In this document: piece by piece, positions 48,338 through 58,933 of the stretch
Layout of the letters: the number at the start of each line of letters is the position of its first letter
Position numbering within the stretch: position 1 is the stretch's first letter
NCBI GenBank assembly: GCA_022578965.1
Contig: MU400519.1
Span: 248,001 to 312,000, forward strand
Origin: Xylaria sp. FL1777
Taxonomy: Eukaryota > Ascomycota > Sordariomycetes > Xylariales > Xylariaceae
DNA: 64,000 nt
Direction of reading: 5' to 3'
Program-made: the position numbers and the translations under genes
The notes under the pieces: generated by a model
The model's database searches: none
Told to the model about the DNA's origin: nothing
The model's input: only the letters and a program-made list of their open reading frames with translations

Positions 48338-49897
48338 ATCGCCATTTCTTTACTCCACAGGTTTGTTAATTAGCGCATCATGACTGCTTCCGACGGTCAG
48401 GGGTGAATGCAGGGTAAACCAACAGCATGAGCGCTATTTAGACTACCTAGCTAAGCCATCAAATTTAAATTTCAACATCATTTACACCAAAGCTGTAGAG
48501 AAAGTATTCTTCAAACTATTTCAATATAAGTCGCGCTGAGTCTATTATCATGGAGGTTATTGTCTGAGGTAGCAGTATAGTCTTGGTAAGTTGCTACTGT
48601 ACTCTCAAGATGGCGCCTAAAACCACTCCCCAACTGTCAACACCCCGGCGGTCATCGCACATACCATCATCAACCAGTTCTCTAGCACCAGGGCACAGGA
48701 GAGCCTCACGACGTCAGACTCCTGCCCCCGCACATTTTTGGTTCCAATCCTACCATGAATAAATCTAGATGATCGTTTCGCATGTTACTATTGGTGGATT
48801 AGCAATATTCTAAATTAGCCAATAGTTGCCTACCGGCTGGTTGCCTGGCGGCTGGCTGCCTAGGAAAAGTCAAAAGGGAGAAGTAAAAAACAGTAACATG
48901 TAGTATTTAACCGTGCTAAGAACGCGGATATTGCGGGCATCATGTTAGTATTGACATTGATAGCTTAGCGCCGGGAAGCACTATTCTGGATTGATTCATG
49001 TATTTCTATACGCTGTCAAATAAACAGGGTCTTGGGTATGATTCTTTTTCATTACTTCATGATTCATGTACAACAAACTAGATAGCGCAACATAATCAAG
49101 CTTCTAAGATGTCAAAGGCATCGTGAAGGTGTACATGATCCCTTCTTCACCACCCAGAATATTCCACCAGGTGCATTCCTAATTTCTATAATCAATCATG
49201 TCTATGCTCCAATATCATGATTGATGAAGGAGGGAAAAACGCCAGCCCCTTAGCAGAATACGAACGTTAATATAACGGCAGAGATGAAATCGCCGTCTCG
49301 TAGATATAGGATCGTCAGGAGCCCTCTTGGGCTCTGTAGGTAAGTTGCAACGTATTTAGGAGTTCTGTAGCTCACTTAGTGTCTTCTATGTCTCAAAGAC
49401 ACCTCAACAGAGATAAACGTTCGTCTTTCTGGTCATGGCTATCTGAGCAGCGGGGTCCAGAGACTGCCGCCATGACCAACTGAGGCTTTACTCCTATAGA
49501 ATGTTAGCCGCGTGCGTATAACTTTGGATTATAGGTGATAATACATGGTGGAACTACGATGACCCGAGGCGCCTATCCGGAGTTGTCGTGGAGGAGGCTG
49601 CGAGGCCTGAGCTATCCTGACTAGACGACATTGTTATATATGCTGTATGCGGGGTCAACCAATGGGCCACTTCTTATCACTTAAAATGGTGTGACTTACA
49701 GCGTGATGTAGCCGGGTAGTGTGGATGAAGGCCGTGTATCTGATTACTCCCCGACGGCCACACTGATGAGCTTAAATCCGGGACATTTTGATGGCCTGGA
49801 CCAAATACTAGGTTTTCGGAAGACATAGTCACATTCTGCGGCCGGCCTGCGATGTCACGAGATTAGTTTGTTTTCCCTAATGTCTGCAAATATAGTT
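48338..49897. other. Intergenic region right of the transposon nest
   Basis: About 1.56 kb of normal composition. The only thing of note is a 50-codon ATG frame at 48610-48762. No other coding signal. Confidence 0.5.
48610..48762 (+). other. Short ORF, possible gene fragment
   Basis: A 50-residue ATG frame starting MAPKTTPQLSTPRR with Ser/Pro/Arg-rich, coding-like composition and a favourable start context (CAAGATGGC). It ends quickly and no downstream exon was found. It could be a first exon of a decayed gene or chance. Not recognised. Confidence 0.2.
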
Positions 49898-50897
49898 TCA
49901 CATACCAGCCATTTGCCAGGATGGATAGCTTTGATTCGGGAATTGCATTATTGATGCTCTTCGGAGAGCAACAAGCTGCTCCAAATAATCCCGACCTAAC
50001 ACCAGATCGACTACCGCTCCATCTCTTCTGTCCACCTGAGGATTGCGGTCCATGATTGTGAGTAGAAGTGGAACATCTTGCTCCTCTCGGTTTCGAATAG
50101 TCAACTGGATGAATTCCCCCCCGTTCGGATCAAATCCCATTTCTGTGACAGTAGATCGACCGGGAGGCCATGGGCGAATAAGCCCTTCGCGATCGGGGCC
50201 TTTGATGACATCCCTATATATCCCGGAACGGGGCACAACTTCATTTACCGTCCCGTGTCCTGGTAAGCACCACTCGACTACTACGAGTGGTTCGACACGT
50301 GGGAAATTGGACAAATTTTGGTCTCGTGTGCTGTTCCTTCGTTGGCCGATGTCAGGTACAAATCGATTGGCAGTCCCGAATCCCGAAGGATTGAGCTGTC
50401 CTCTGCTGGAAGAGAACGACGATGGGCCAGGTAAGGCAGATTGTTGTTGGTCGCAGGATCTAATCACAATGCCTGGGACAGCCGCCGACGGATTTATTAC
50501 GCTAGTCATTATACTCTGGCTACCCAACGGGGTATTTCCCACTATACTCCGGGAATTTTGAAAGCTCGTAGGGTTTGAGTAGTCGATGTTATGTCCCGTT
50601 CCGACGGGTGAAGGTTGACCGAAGGAGCGGAAGTCAAACGGCGATGGGATATGTGTGGTGAATGACCCTCCCCCTAGCTGGCTCGATGCCCTTCTTCCTG
50701 TACTTTGTATGGGTGGCTGTAGTGTGGTAACTTCGGCTTGAGGGGCATTCGTAGAGGCTATCACCGAGTATTAGTTTCACACAAGAGATAGTCTTTCACT
50801 CTGAACCAGGAGACTCACGTTTTTGAGATCCAGTACCCTCAATAGCCATATGCCTTCTATTATTAAGGCTTCGGGCTAAATGGGATGGTAATGACAT
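49898..50897 (-). CDS. Unrecognised protein, two exons
   Basis: Exon 1 50897-50819 (starts MSLPSHLARSLNNRRHMA), intron 50818-50758 (GTGAGT, branch ACTAATAC, GATAG), exon 2 50757-49898. Phases match (1 in, 1 out) and give 312 residues. The first half is Ser/Gln/Pro/Gly-rich and probably disordered. The C-terminal 130 residues look folded: VVVEWCLPGHGTVNEVVPRS, RPWPPGRSTVTEMGFDP, FIQLTIRNREEQDVPLLLTI and VVDLVLGRDYLEQLVALRRA. I recognise no domain. It lies 1.6 kb from the transposon nest, a setting where lineage-specific genes are common. No signal peptide is seen. Expression unknown. Confidence 0.65.
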
Positions 50898-52385
50898 CTT
50901 CGCCGTCTATTGCCTCCTCTCAGGCGGCGCTCTCTTTCTTAACAGCTCCGTGATGGAGTGAAGTGGTGTAAAGGGTGATGAATAGAGATTGTTTTCAGTG
51001 TACCTACGTTGTAAATACATTGTTAACGAGCCTCAACGATTCGGAAACAAATAAAATGGCAAACGCAAGATGATTCAACCAGAAATTGGCCTGTCTAAGC
51101 CCAAAGGTCAAAAGCTTGTAGGGATTCAGCTAAATGGAATTGCTATTGGCAAGAAACTATTAAGGCAGCCAACTATCCCCGAGTGGCTAGGCAAACTACT
51201 AGAGCCTGGAATTTTCGCAGGGCGCAGTCCTGGCATCAACTCAGAGTATAAACAACGTAAGAAAGAAAGTGGGGAAGGGGAAGAAAGTAAAATGTACGGG
51301 TTCGCGAGGCTCCCTTCACCGCTCGATGATGAGGCTCGAGAATAAGGGAAGAGGGTAGAAGAAGGAAGGTCATTAAGCGCTACGAGACTAGAAGACATGA
51401 CATGTATGTTAAACATTTCTGATGTTTTCACCTGACTGTCAAAAAAAGTCGGACTACGTAGTCTAGCTTGGGGCCTCTGTAGATACAGTCTTCCTATAAT
51501 CGTCTGCTTCGCAAGGCAACTATCGGTAGGCCGTCACCCGTATTGGAATTCCTGTGGAATAACCTTTTGGTATGCTCGATATGCCATATATTGATCTGTC
51601 TCTTCAGCTATGTCGAGAACAGGAGCCGTCGGCAAGCTAGGTTAATGTATTAGTATTGAGGCTCAGTCACTCGACAATTTCTCTTTGGAATTTCCATTAT
51701 CAAAGATAGCCAAAAAGCCTTGTAGATCGCATTCATCTGCCTGTTCCGACCTGTATGTCATGCATGCAACAGCCCTGATTCAGATTCGGGTCGCATCGAC
51801 GAAGCCCGAGAGCTCACATGAGCCGGCCGAATTAAAGCCACCGTACCTAGTCTTCTCCACAAGTTGGCTACACACCAAAAGCCTTACTGTGATTAATATT
51901 ATTGGTATTGTGTTGGAAGTAAGACGGAGTAACCGAATTTCCAAAAGGATTAGAGCCTTCTATTAGCAATTTCCTGATTCATAGCGCCCGCATGATAGTG
52001 GTTGCTTATGAGGCTTGCGTGGAACTGTCTGGCCGCCGATAAGGGCCGCAGCCTGCTTCAAGCTCGTTAGCCCCCAAGTTGCTCCTGTTTCGGTCAGAGA
52101 ATGGAGTAGTATCCCATGACCATGGAGGTTACGACAAATCAACTCTCGATGACGACGATTGTTTGTTCGGCAACGTAGATACAACCCCAAGTTGTCGGTT
52201 ACTCCTATCCAGGGCAACATTTGCCCGAGTTAATGCAATTCTGTCATTGAGCGTCTCTTTCGACTTAAAAAGGGTTAACATTCTCAGATGGGCTTCAAAA
52301 TGTAGGCCAAAGATACTTCCAACACCGATAGGTTTATACCGGTTACATGTTATCTACTGTTTACAGATGCCTCGTTTGTGTAAAG
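50898..52385. other. Intergenic region
   Basis: About 1.5 kb with the leftward promoter of the previous gene. Short frames at 51070-51345 (+) and 51963-52220 (-) are open but lack a convincing start or context. Not annotated as genes. Confidence 0.45.
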
Positions 52386-53298
52386 ATGAGCATATCAACG
52401 CTATCAGGTACTTAACACCTCTGTGGAAGCTTCGCTTTACTAACATTGATACTTAGGACAGAACATCTATCCTCAGCGACCCCATACCAAGAACTCGCTT
52501 GGCAAACCCAATCCAGTTCTCCAATGGCGCCACCACATCTATACTCAGAACGTCGGATATAGCGTGCATCTTTCAGATACCCATAGAATATTTCGAAGGA
52601 GCTCCACGGGTGATCTAGCGGATAAAGCGCTGAAAGCTTTGAAAGCTCTCCATATATCTTTGGACTGTTGCAGTGCAACTAGTTGCTACCGACGTACTTC
52701 GACGTCTGGGTCTCTCCGCCGTTCCAATAGGGGCATAATTAAGCGGCAAGAACGTTGTTTTGGGCAACCTAAATCATTGCGGCTAGGAGCACATGTTGAG
52801 GAGAATATAGGTACAGAAGCTGATGTCTCGCTCCTGTCTTCGTCAGAGCTAGCATCATCGGAGAGCTCATGTGAGCAATCCTTGACATCTACTTCAAGCT
52901 CACCGTCAGATTTCAATACCAATGAGGAGATTGCAGACGACGTCTTAGTCGTCGCAGATGAAGATGACGATGAGGATGGCTGTCTCACTAACGAGGCATC
53001 CTCAAGTGAACGAATGCAACAAGAATCCGAGGATGACAATGCGCCGGGACTACACGAGGGTGACCAGCAGCACGAATTGTCATCATCGATTCAACCTGTA
53101 ACTGAATTCGAGGCCAATCTAGCTGCCACTTCCAAAGATTGTCGAGATTTATTTCTAGATTATTATAAACGAACTCACGCGGACAGCGGAAATGAGACGG
53201 AGAACCATACCGATCCCTACTGGAAATGGGATAAGGGGAGGCATCAATGGTTCCATGAAGATGCGGATACACAATCGGTAGTATGGTTCACGGGGTGA
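52386..53298 (+). CDS. Acidic Ser-rich protein, unrecognised, probably two or more exons
   Basis: The main exon (52457-53298) is open without an ATG at its left end, so an upstream exon is needed. A donor at 52408 (GGTACTT) and an acceptor at 52456 (branch ACTAACATTG, ACTTAG) join it in phase to an ATG at 52386, giving 287 residues starting MSISTLSGQNIYPQRPH. A further upstream exon is possible because the frame stays open to an acceptor-like CAG at about 52368. The middle is Ser/Glu/Asp-rich, with an acidic run DEDDDEDG near residue 180. The C-terminus is ordered and aromatic: CRDLFLDYYKRTHADSG, then DPYWKWDKGRHQWFHEDADT and a VVWF end. This aromatic tail resembles one seen in uncharacterised ascomycete proteins. 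Function unknown; the 5' end is uncertain. Confidence 0.5.
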
Positions 53299-55093
53299 TG
53301 GGGGTTGTACATACATCTATTGCCGTGCATAAGGTAGAGTGTGTATTGGTCCGGCACGCGGAAATTGGCCTATAGACGCAGGAAACACCTTAATCCATTT
53401 CTCATCAGACGGTATACACCACTCTAACTTTCGCGCAGGGGGAAACGGTCTACCCGGGTTAAACCTATAGTCGTTTTGAATGTACAGACGTACGTATGTT
53501 TTCCATCATGTACCGCCTTTGCCTGAGCCCGAGACTAGTCGTGTTGCAGTCACTCTACAGTCGACCTTCATTTCATTCAGCCTTGACAACATAAGCCAAT
53601 TTTGTCCTCTTGGCTGCTAACTCAGTGAGTGATAACCTAACCAGCCTGTATTGTGTCGTTAACCTCAGTCGCTCTTCACTGTTGCAGTCATGGAGAACAG
53701 AGACAAAGACAACAACAAGAGACAATTGACCGAGCCCTCTTTGCAGTTCAACAAGATCAATCTCAGAAATGTCTCTGCCACCACCATCCAACATCCCAAT
53801 CCCCCCGTATTGTGTTTCTATGCAACTGCTGATGAATAGCTAAGGCGCGATAGGCAGGCCAGTTCCGGCCCAGAACCATCCCCGGGAGGCCCCCCCAATC
53901 CCAGCCATGTTAGTGACAGACAAATGGCGGTAAAGCCTCCTCCAACCCAGAACCCCGTCGTCGAGATACCCTCCTCGCACAACAGATCTCCGTTCCCTTG
54001 ATACAACACATCCGGTGCCAAATGAATCGATCTGATGCCTTCTGCAGTGTGACCTCATGACGAACAGCGGGTGGCTTTGACCCCGCTCCTCGCATGCAAG
54101 TGCGCGCACCTCCATGATCGCCTTGAACTTGTCCGGTGTGTTGAACCCAACCCATCTTGTAGCCTATGCGTGAGGGCCTGGAGACATGTGGCATCTGCAG
54201 GGCGGTAGCTAGCGAGCGATGGTCATTTGCTCAGTCCATGGTACCAACTACTTGTATATACGCACAATTATAAGGATAGAAAGATTATAGACATCGTATC
54301 AACTAAGCAAGATAGCTTAGGTAGACGGGAATATAGCCTGTGATCTTGTGAGAATGTAAGAAGGCCAGATGCCTCTCTAATTAGTATGTGATCAATGTTA
54401 ATTCTCATATCACATACCGGTAAGTCCATCAAATTCATACTGTCATGTGACAAGAACTCTCGTTACTACGTAGCTCTGAGCCTCTTGCACTACAACGTAC
54501 GCTACTCCCACACAACCTATTAGACCTAATCTCGTCTGAATTGCCGATGAAACCCCTGAATAATCATGTTTGACATCAAGGTTGGGATAGACTGTGCCAA
54601 GAGCCCACTGGCAGATGCGGCGCGGGCAAGCAGATAGCCATAGTAGAAAACCCCAACTTACTTCCTATAAATAAGGCCACTATAGATTCTTGGCTTTGAA
54701 CCAGACCCTCTAGCTCAAATATACTGCGTAGATATATATGTACATAGACCGTGACGTTTCAGTGTGCGCACAGGTTATCGACGTAGGTAAGTAAATGATA
54801 GGTATCATGAAAACGCAGGTAGGTACTAAGTAGCGTAGCGCAGTAAACATAGGTGTCCGCGAAGGTCGTTATCCTGAGCCCTATTGAGATATCCTATCCG
54901 CGAATATCCTCAAGCAGCTCGTGTTCAATGTCCGTCAGTATTATTGCCTTAAGACTATCGTAATACGGCAAAAAGTTCACTTGAAAAGTGTACCAAATTG
55001 GTCTATGGCATTTCCTATCGCCATCTGCCAACATGTCTTGCTTTTTTCCTGGCCAGCAGCCGCTCGGGACAGCCTTCAGCCCATCCATCCTAT
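53299..55093. other. Intergenic region
   Basis: About 1.8 kb between convergent genes. A donor (GTGAGT near 53624) and an acceptor (GTTGCAG near 53688) flank a possible small spliced frame, but neither side looks constrained. Near 54780-54840 there are AGGTAGGTA words. Nothing convincing. Confidence 0.45.
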
Positions 55094-56558
55094 TTACTCC
55101 GTCATCTTGACATAGTTACTTGGGAACACACCATGTCTCGAACCAATCATGCCCGTCCTATATGTCGTTAGCAATAGCCGGCCTGAGTAATCGCTCTGTT
55201 ACGCAAGATCACTTACCACCAGTCGTTATCACTTTCTGTCTTCTTTAGCACCGTGATGACCTCACCCTTTTTAAAGCCAAGGTCACCCGGCTGATCTGCC
55301 TCGAAGGTGAACAGCGCGACGGCCTCATTCTTTTTCAGAAGCGCCTGCTTACTTGCGAAATTGGGCTTTGGGGCGGCAGGTCTAGTGGGACCTGAGGGTT
55401 CGGCCGCCACTGGCCGGTCGCGGTATACGTAATCGTCACCTGTGCCTCTCGATCCCACAGTGTTGGAACGGCTGAAGCCACCACTTCCCGGCCTGTCGTA
55501 GACATCATCCTGCCATGTATTCGATCTCTGGGGCGAGTTGGTTTGACCCTCGCCGTACGCGCTGCCACGCTGACCATTCCAGACGACGTCATCATGTCGG
55601 TCGTCATACACGGGCACATCGTTGTACATGGTGTCTCCCATCGTACCTTGACGCGAGCCGTTAAAGATTCTCGAGTTAAGCACGTTCAACAGGGGAGCAG
55701 CCTGGGGAGGAGGCCGGACAGCGCCGCTAAGTAACTGCTGGGCGGTCAGACGTTGACCGTATAGCTTCTCGTTCGCGTCTCTCCGTTCCACGATAGCGGA
55801 GCCCTCTAATGATACACCGGCGAATAGTCCCTTGGTCCTGCTGTAGCTGAAGATGCCGGCTATACTCTTGAGAGATGCAGCACCAGCGGCCTCGGCATTT
55901 CGGCCGACAGGACCAGCTGCTATGGAAACGTTTCCACCGAGGGTGATGGAGCCTTGTTGCGAGAAGGTCTTGACGGCGCTGGCATCATTGAGAATGAAGA
56001 CGAAATCGGTTAACTCGAAACCGATCTGGCCACCGAAGCCACCACCGGCAGTTACAATGGCAGAGGGAGCCGACCAGCTGCCGTCGGGGAGGCGGGCGAC
56101 GACGAGACCGGAACCGAAGCGCGCCGAGCCGAGAAACCCGGCCTTAAGAACTGTAAGAATCGCAAGACCCTAGCGACAAGGCGAGGTTAGCCAGCTCATT
56201 CTGTAATGTAGAAGCGAGGCTGGAGGAGCGAGGCCACAGGAGCCTCGCACGACGGCCTGTCTCCAACTTTCGGGGGATCGGCTTACCTTGGCATTGGCGA
56301 GAATATGAGGAGGGATGATCTTGTCGGGACTGAAGGCTTGCCGTGGGTCGATGAAAGAAGTTAGAATCTTGCCGCACTTCTTGCACTCCGCTATACGTAT
56401 GTAGTGGCATCAGTAACCAGAACTAGAATGGAGCGCGGGGTGTTGCGCATAGCGTGGCAGAGCATGGCAGAGCATGGCAGAGCACGATATTGGGGAGGGC
56501 GGATAGGACGGAAGCACTCACACGCCATGGACGACGGGAGAGGGTTGTTGATACCCAT
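55094..56558 (-). CDS. Ysc84/Lsb3-type SYLF-SH3 protein, four exons
   Basis: Exons 56558-56522, 56390-56287, 56169-55217 and 55157-55094; introns GT-AG with phases 1, 0, 2, giving 385 residues. The N-terminus MGINNPLPSSMASECKKCGK and the following SFIDPRQAFSPDKIIPPHIL start the SYLF (Ysc84) lipid-binding domain, which runs to about residue 225 with GLAILTVLKAGFLGSARFGS and the FSYSRTKGLFAGVSLEGS signature. A disordered linker follows. The last 56 residues are an SH3 domain: AVALFTFEADQPGDLGFKKG, then DNDWW across the last intron, and GVFPSNYVK at the end. Homologues bind phosphoinositides and actin at endocytic patches, with the SH3 binding Las17/WASP-type proline motifs. All SH3 landmark residues (ALF-F, E-D-L-F-K-G, WW, G-FPSNYV) are present. 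Intron 1 contains a 10-bp tandem repeat. Confidence 0.93.
56451..56484. repeat. 10-bp tandem repeat in intron 1 of the SYLF-SH3 gene
   Basis: AGCGTGGCAG, AGCATGGCAG, AGCATGGCAG and a partial AGCA copy stand in tandem inside the 131-bp first intron (56521-56391). Confidence 0.8.
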
Positions 56559-57866
56559 GGTGACGGTAGATCCGGTCGTCTGTTCGCGGCCTAACGACTC
56601 TGGTTGGAACGGATGCGCAGAGAGACCACTAGATAGGTAGATGATGAGAAGACGTCGCAGAAGGGATAGTTATATACTTTAGTATATTTGGTGGTTTCGT
56701 TATGGGTTAGGTTAGTGTGTTATCACGTAGGTACCTAGTGTACTGCGTACAGTCGGTGGTTATACGGTACAATACACGACCTACCTACAGTAGGTAGGCT
56801 GGGAGGTATGTAGACCGGCAGCCTAGCCCGAGGTGGGTATCGCGAGACGTCTACGCAGTAGGTGTAGGTAGTTGTAGTGTACCTACCTAGTGTACTGTAT
56901 ACTGTAGGCAAGTACCTAGGTATGTAGGTAGTCTAAGTCGGAGTAGTAGTAGGTACGGTACGCAGTATGTCGTAGGTATGCGTAAGGTAGGCAAATTGCG
57001 GGGACAGAGCGATTGAGGCAACCAAGCGGGATTTGGAATTGGCGCTAGCTACGTAATGGGGAATATGGTGTTCTTCTTAGCTGCGAAAAGGCGTAGCGAG
57101 TGTATGTAGGTGATACGTCGAATAATACACTGATTATGTGGATTATAGATGGGAGAATCCAAGCGTTACTCGCGAGGATTATATATTTAGGACGGGATTC
57201 CGTTAGGTGCAGTCCCTGGGCAGGATGATACATGCAGATAACCTAGAAGACATGATGCGGCAAGGTTTGTCGTCAGCGTTATGAACTCTCTACTTATACC
57301 CTTAGGTAAGTACTTACTTACCTAGCGTCGCCAATACTGTCCAAGTCTCTTCTTGCCCCACCATTCAACGTGGGGTTGGTTGGTGACTACCTAACTGCGT
57401 AAACAATATGTGGCGCAGTTTCAGGGTCTCATATTCACCAGCCACACTCCTGCGTCATCTACCTACCTGGGTACCTACACTAGTACGGGTCTACAGCGCC
57501 TCAACTCCTTTTCTGCGATGCAACCGACCAACTGACCAACTAACGGAACAATCAACTATCCGCCATCATCATTCACGAGACTCTTTCACGAAACAAGCCG
57601 ACTACCCTTCACGAGACCACAAAGAACATTGAGAATAAACAGTCGATACGCCATTCAGAACAGAAGATATCCCAGCGCATACACTGTTCCCACAAGCATC
57701 TCTCAGCTTAGCTTGCATAGGAACAGGATTCCGGCCGGACGTTGACTTCTTCACGATATCCTTTCACCAACCACTCGACCAAATTAATCATCGCAAGCAA
57801 ACAGCCCTCTACTCCGACATCCCAACAAGGTCGAATTAATAGCCACCAACCCAAAACTAGCCGAAA
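56559..57866. promoter_or_regulatory. Divergent promoter rich in TAGGTA/TACCTA words
   Basis: A 1.3 kb region between the SYLF-SH3 gene and the SNARE gene. From 56700 to 57000 it consists largely of repeated GTAGGTA, TACCTAGG and GTACCTAC words, with another group at 57300-57330 (GTAAGTACTTACTTACC) and near 57460-57480. The last 350 bp before the SNARE start is CA/AC-rich, typical of a fungal 5' leader. No ORF of note. Confidence 0.55.
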
Positions 57867-58247
57867 ATGTCAGAGGCATACGAGCGAGAACGCCAAAACA
57901 ATGCACGGCTCGAGGAGCTGTCGGCAAAGGTATCGTCTCTGCGCGGCGTAACGGTAGATATATACGATAATGCGCGGGCGCAGGACGTCATCGACAGTAC
58001 GGTATGTCTCTCCTCACTTCCGCCATTCGTTTCCGTTTCCATCTCCACCCGGTTCAAACCGTCCATGCTAATCACGGACACACCCTAGACCGACACGTTC
58101 TCCTCCATGTCAACACAGCTCAAGGGCTCCGCCGGCCGTCTGGGCCGCATGGCTGCCTCGGGGAACAAGGTCGCCATCCTGAAGCTCTCGGGGATATGCA
58201 TTGCTGTGTTCCTGGTGCTATACTACGTCGCCAAGTGGATATTCTAA
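57867..58247 (+). CDS. Tail-anchored Qc-SNARE of the Sft1/Bet1 type
   Basis: Exon 1 57867-58001, intron 58002-58088 (GTATGT ... CCTAG), exon 2 58089-58247; 97 residues. It starts MSEAYERERQNNARLEELSA, followed by a SNARE heptad helix through about residue 70 (AKVSSLRGVTVDIYDNARAQ, then a segment with FSSMSTQLKG) and a single C-terminal membrane helix (LSGICIAVFLVLYYVAKWIF), so it is tail-anchored. Size and layout match Sft1 and Bet1, the short Qc SNAREs of the Golgi and of ER-to-Golgi transport. The LEELSAKVSSLR-x-VT start is closer to Sft1, which acts in retrograde traffic within the Golgi, but Bet1 cannot be fully excluded. It is convergent with the ArfGAP gene, a functional neighbour. Confidence 0.88.
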
Positions 58248-58933
58248 ACGGGAGTAAGAACAACTCTATCACAAAACAACGACAACACATCCGCAAAAAT
58301 AATTACTCATCGGTTTCATCGACATATCACTAAGGAAACACTCGATCTTGTGGCAGATATAGCGGGCGCAAATCAATAATAGGCACATTATCTAGAAAAT
58401 AAAGATAGAAAGTCGGCGTGGGAAAACACGGATGGTGCGGGCGTGGATACCCTTCCGGTAGTTGGATAGGACGGGATGGCTGGGATATACATGGCCCCCG
58501 GTCTGAGGAATCGCCGTCGCCTCCTGTGGTGTCGAGGGCATAGAATTACGGTGCGAGAGGGCTAAGTTGAGCAGGCGGCTCCAAGTACTGGTCACGGGAC
58601 ACTGCCTGCTCGGTGAGAATTAAGGCACACAGTCCACTTGCGTAAGGTGGGTTTATGGATACTCCGCAAGAATATAGCATAGCATAGGCGTTATGTCTTG
58701 AATCGTAATAATTGAATTGTATGTACCGTACGATGCACATTGATCGTCTCAAGTGCCGCCCCAATCATTTCTCATTTTCTTTCGTGAGGTGATATGTATA
58801 TACTAGGACATGCAAGCCGTCTACAATAACATCGCCTTCGATTTTCTGCGTACAGACGGCAAGATCCCTAGGCATTAGCGTCCTGGGAACTTCTCCTTAC
58901 GTGACGAGCTCAGCCTTTAACTATATCGGCATA
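58248..58933. other. Intergenic region between convergent SNARE and ArfGAP genes
   Basis: Shared 3' flank of 686 bp. No gene seen. Confidence 0.6.

Noticed and set aside
51070..51345. 91-codon + strand frame
   Set aside because: No recognisable motif, no splice context and no sign of coding constraint; could be chance.
53624..53835. Small spliced gene with a Gln-rich exon
   Set aside because: Splice-like signals are present, but the flanking frames are short and show no recognisable or constrained sequence.
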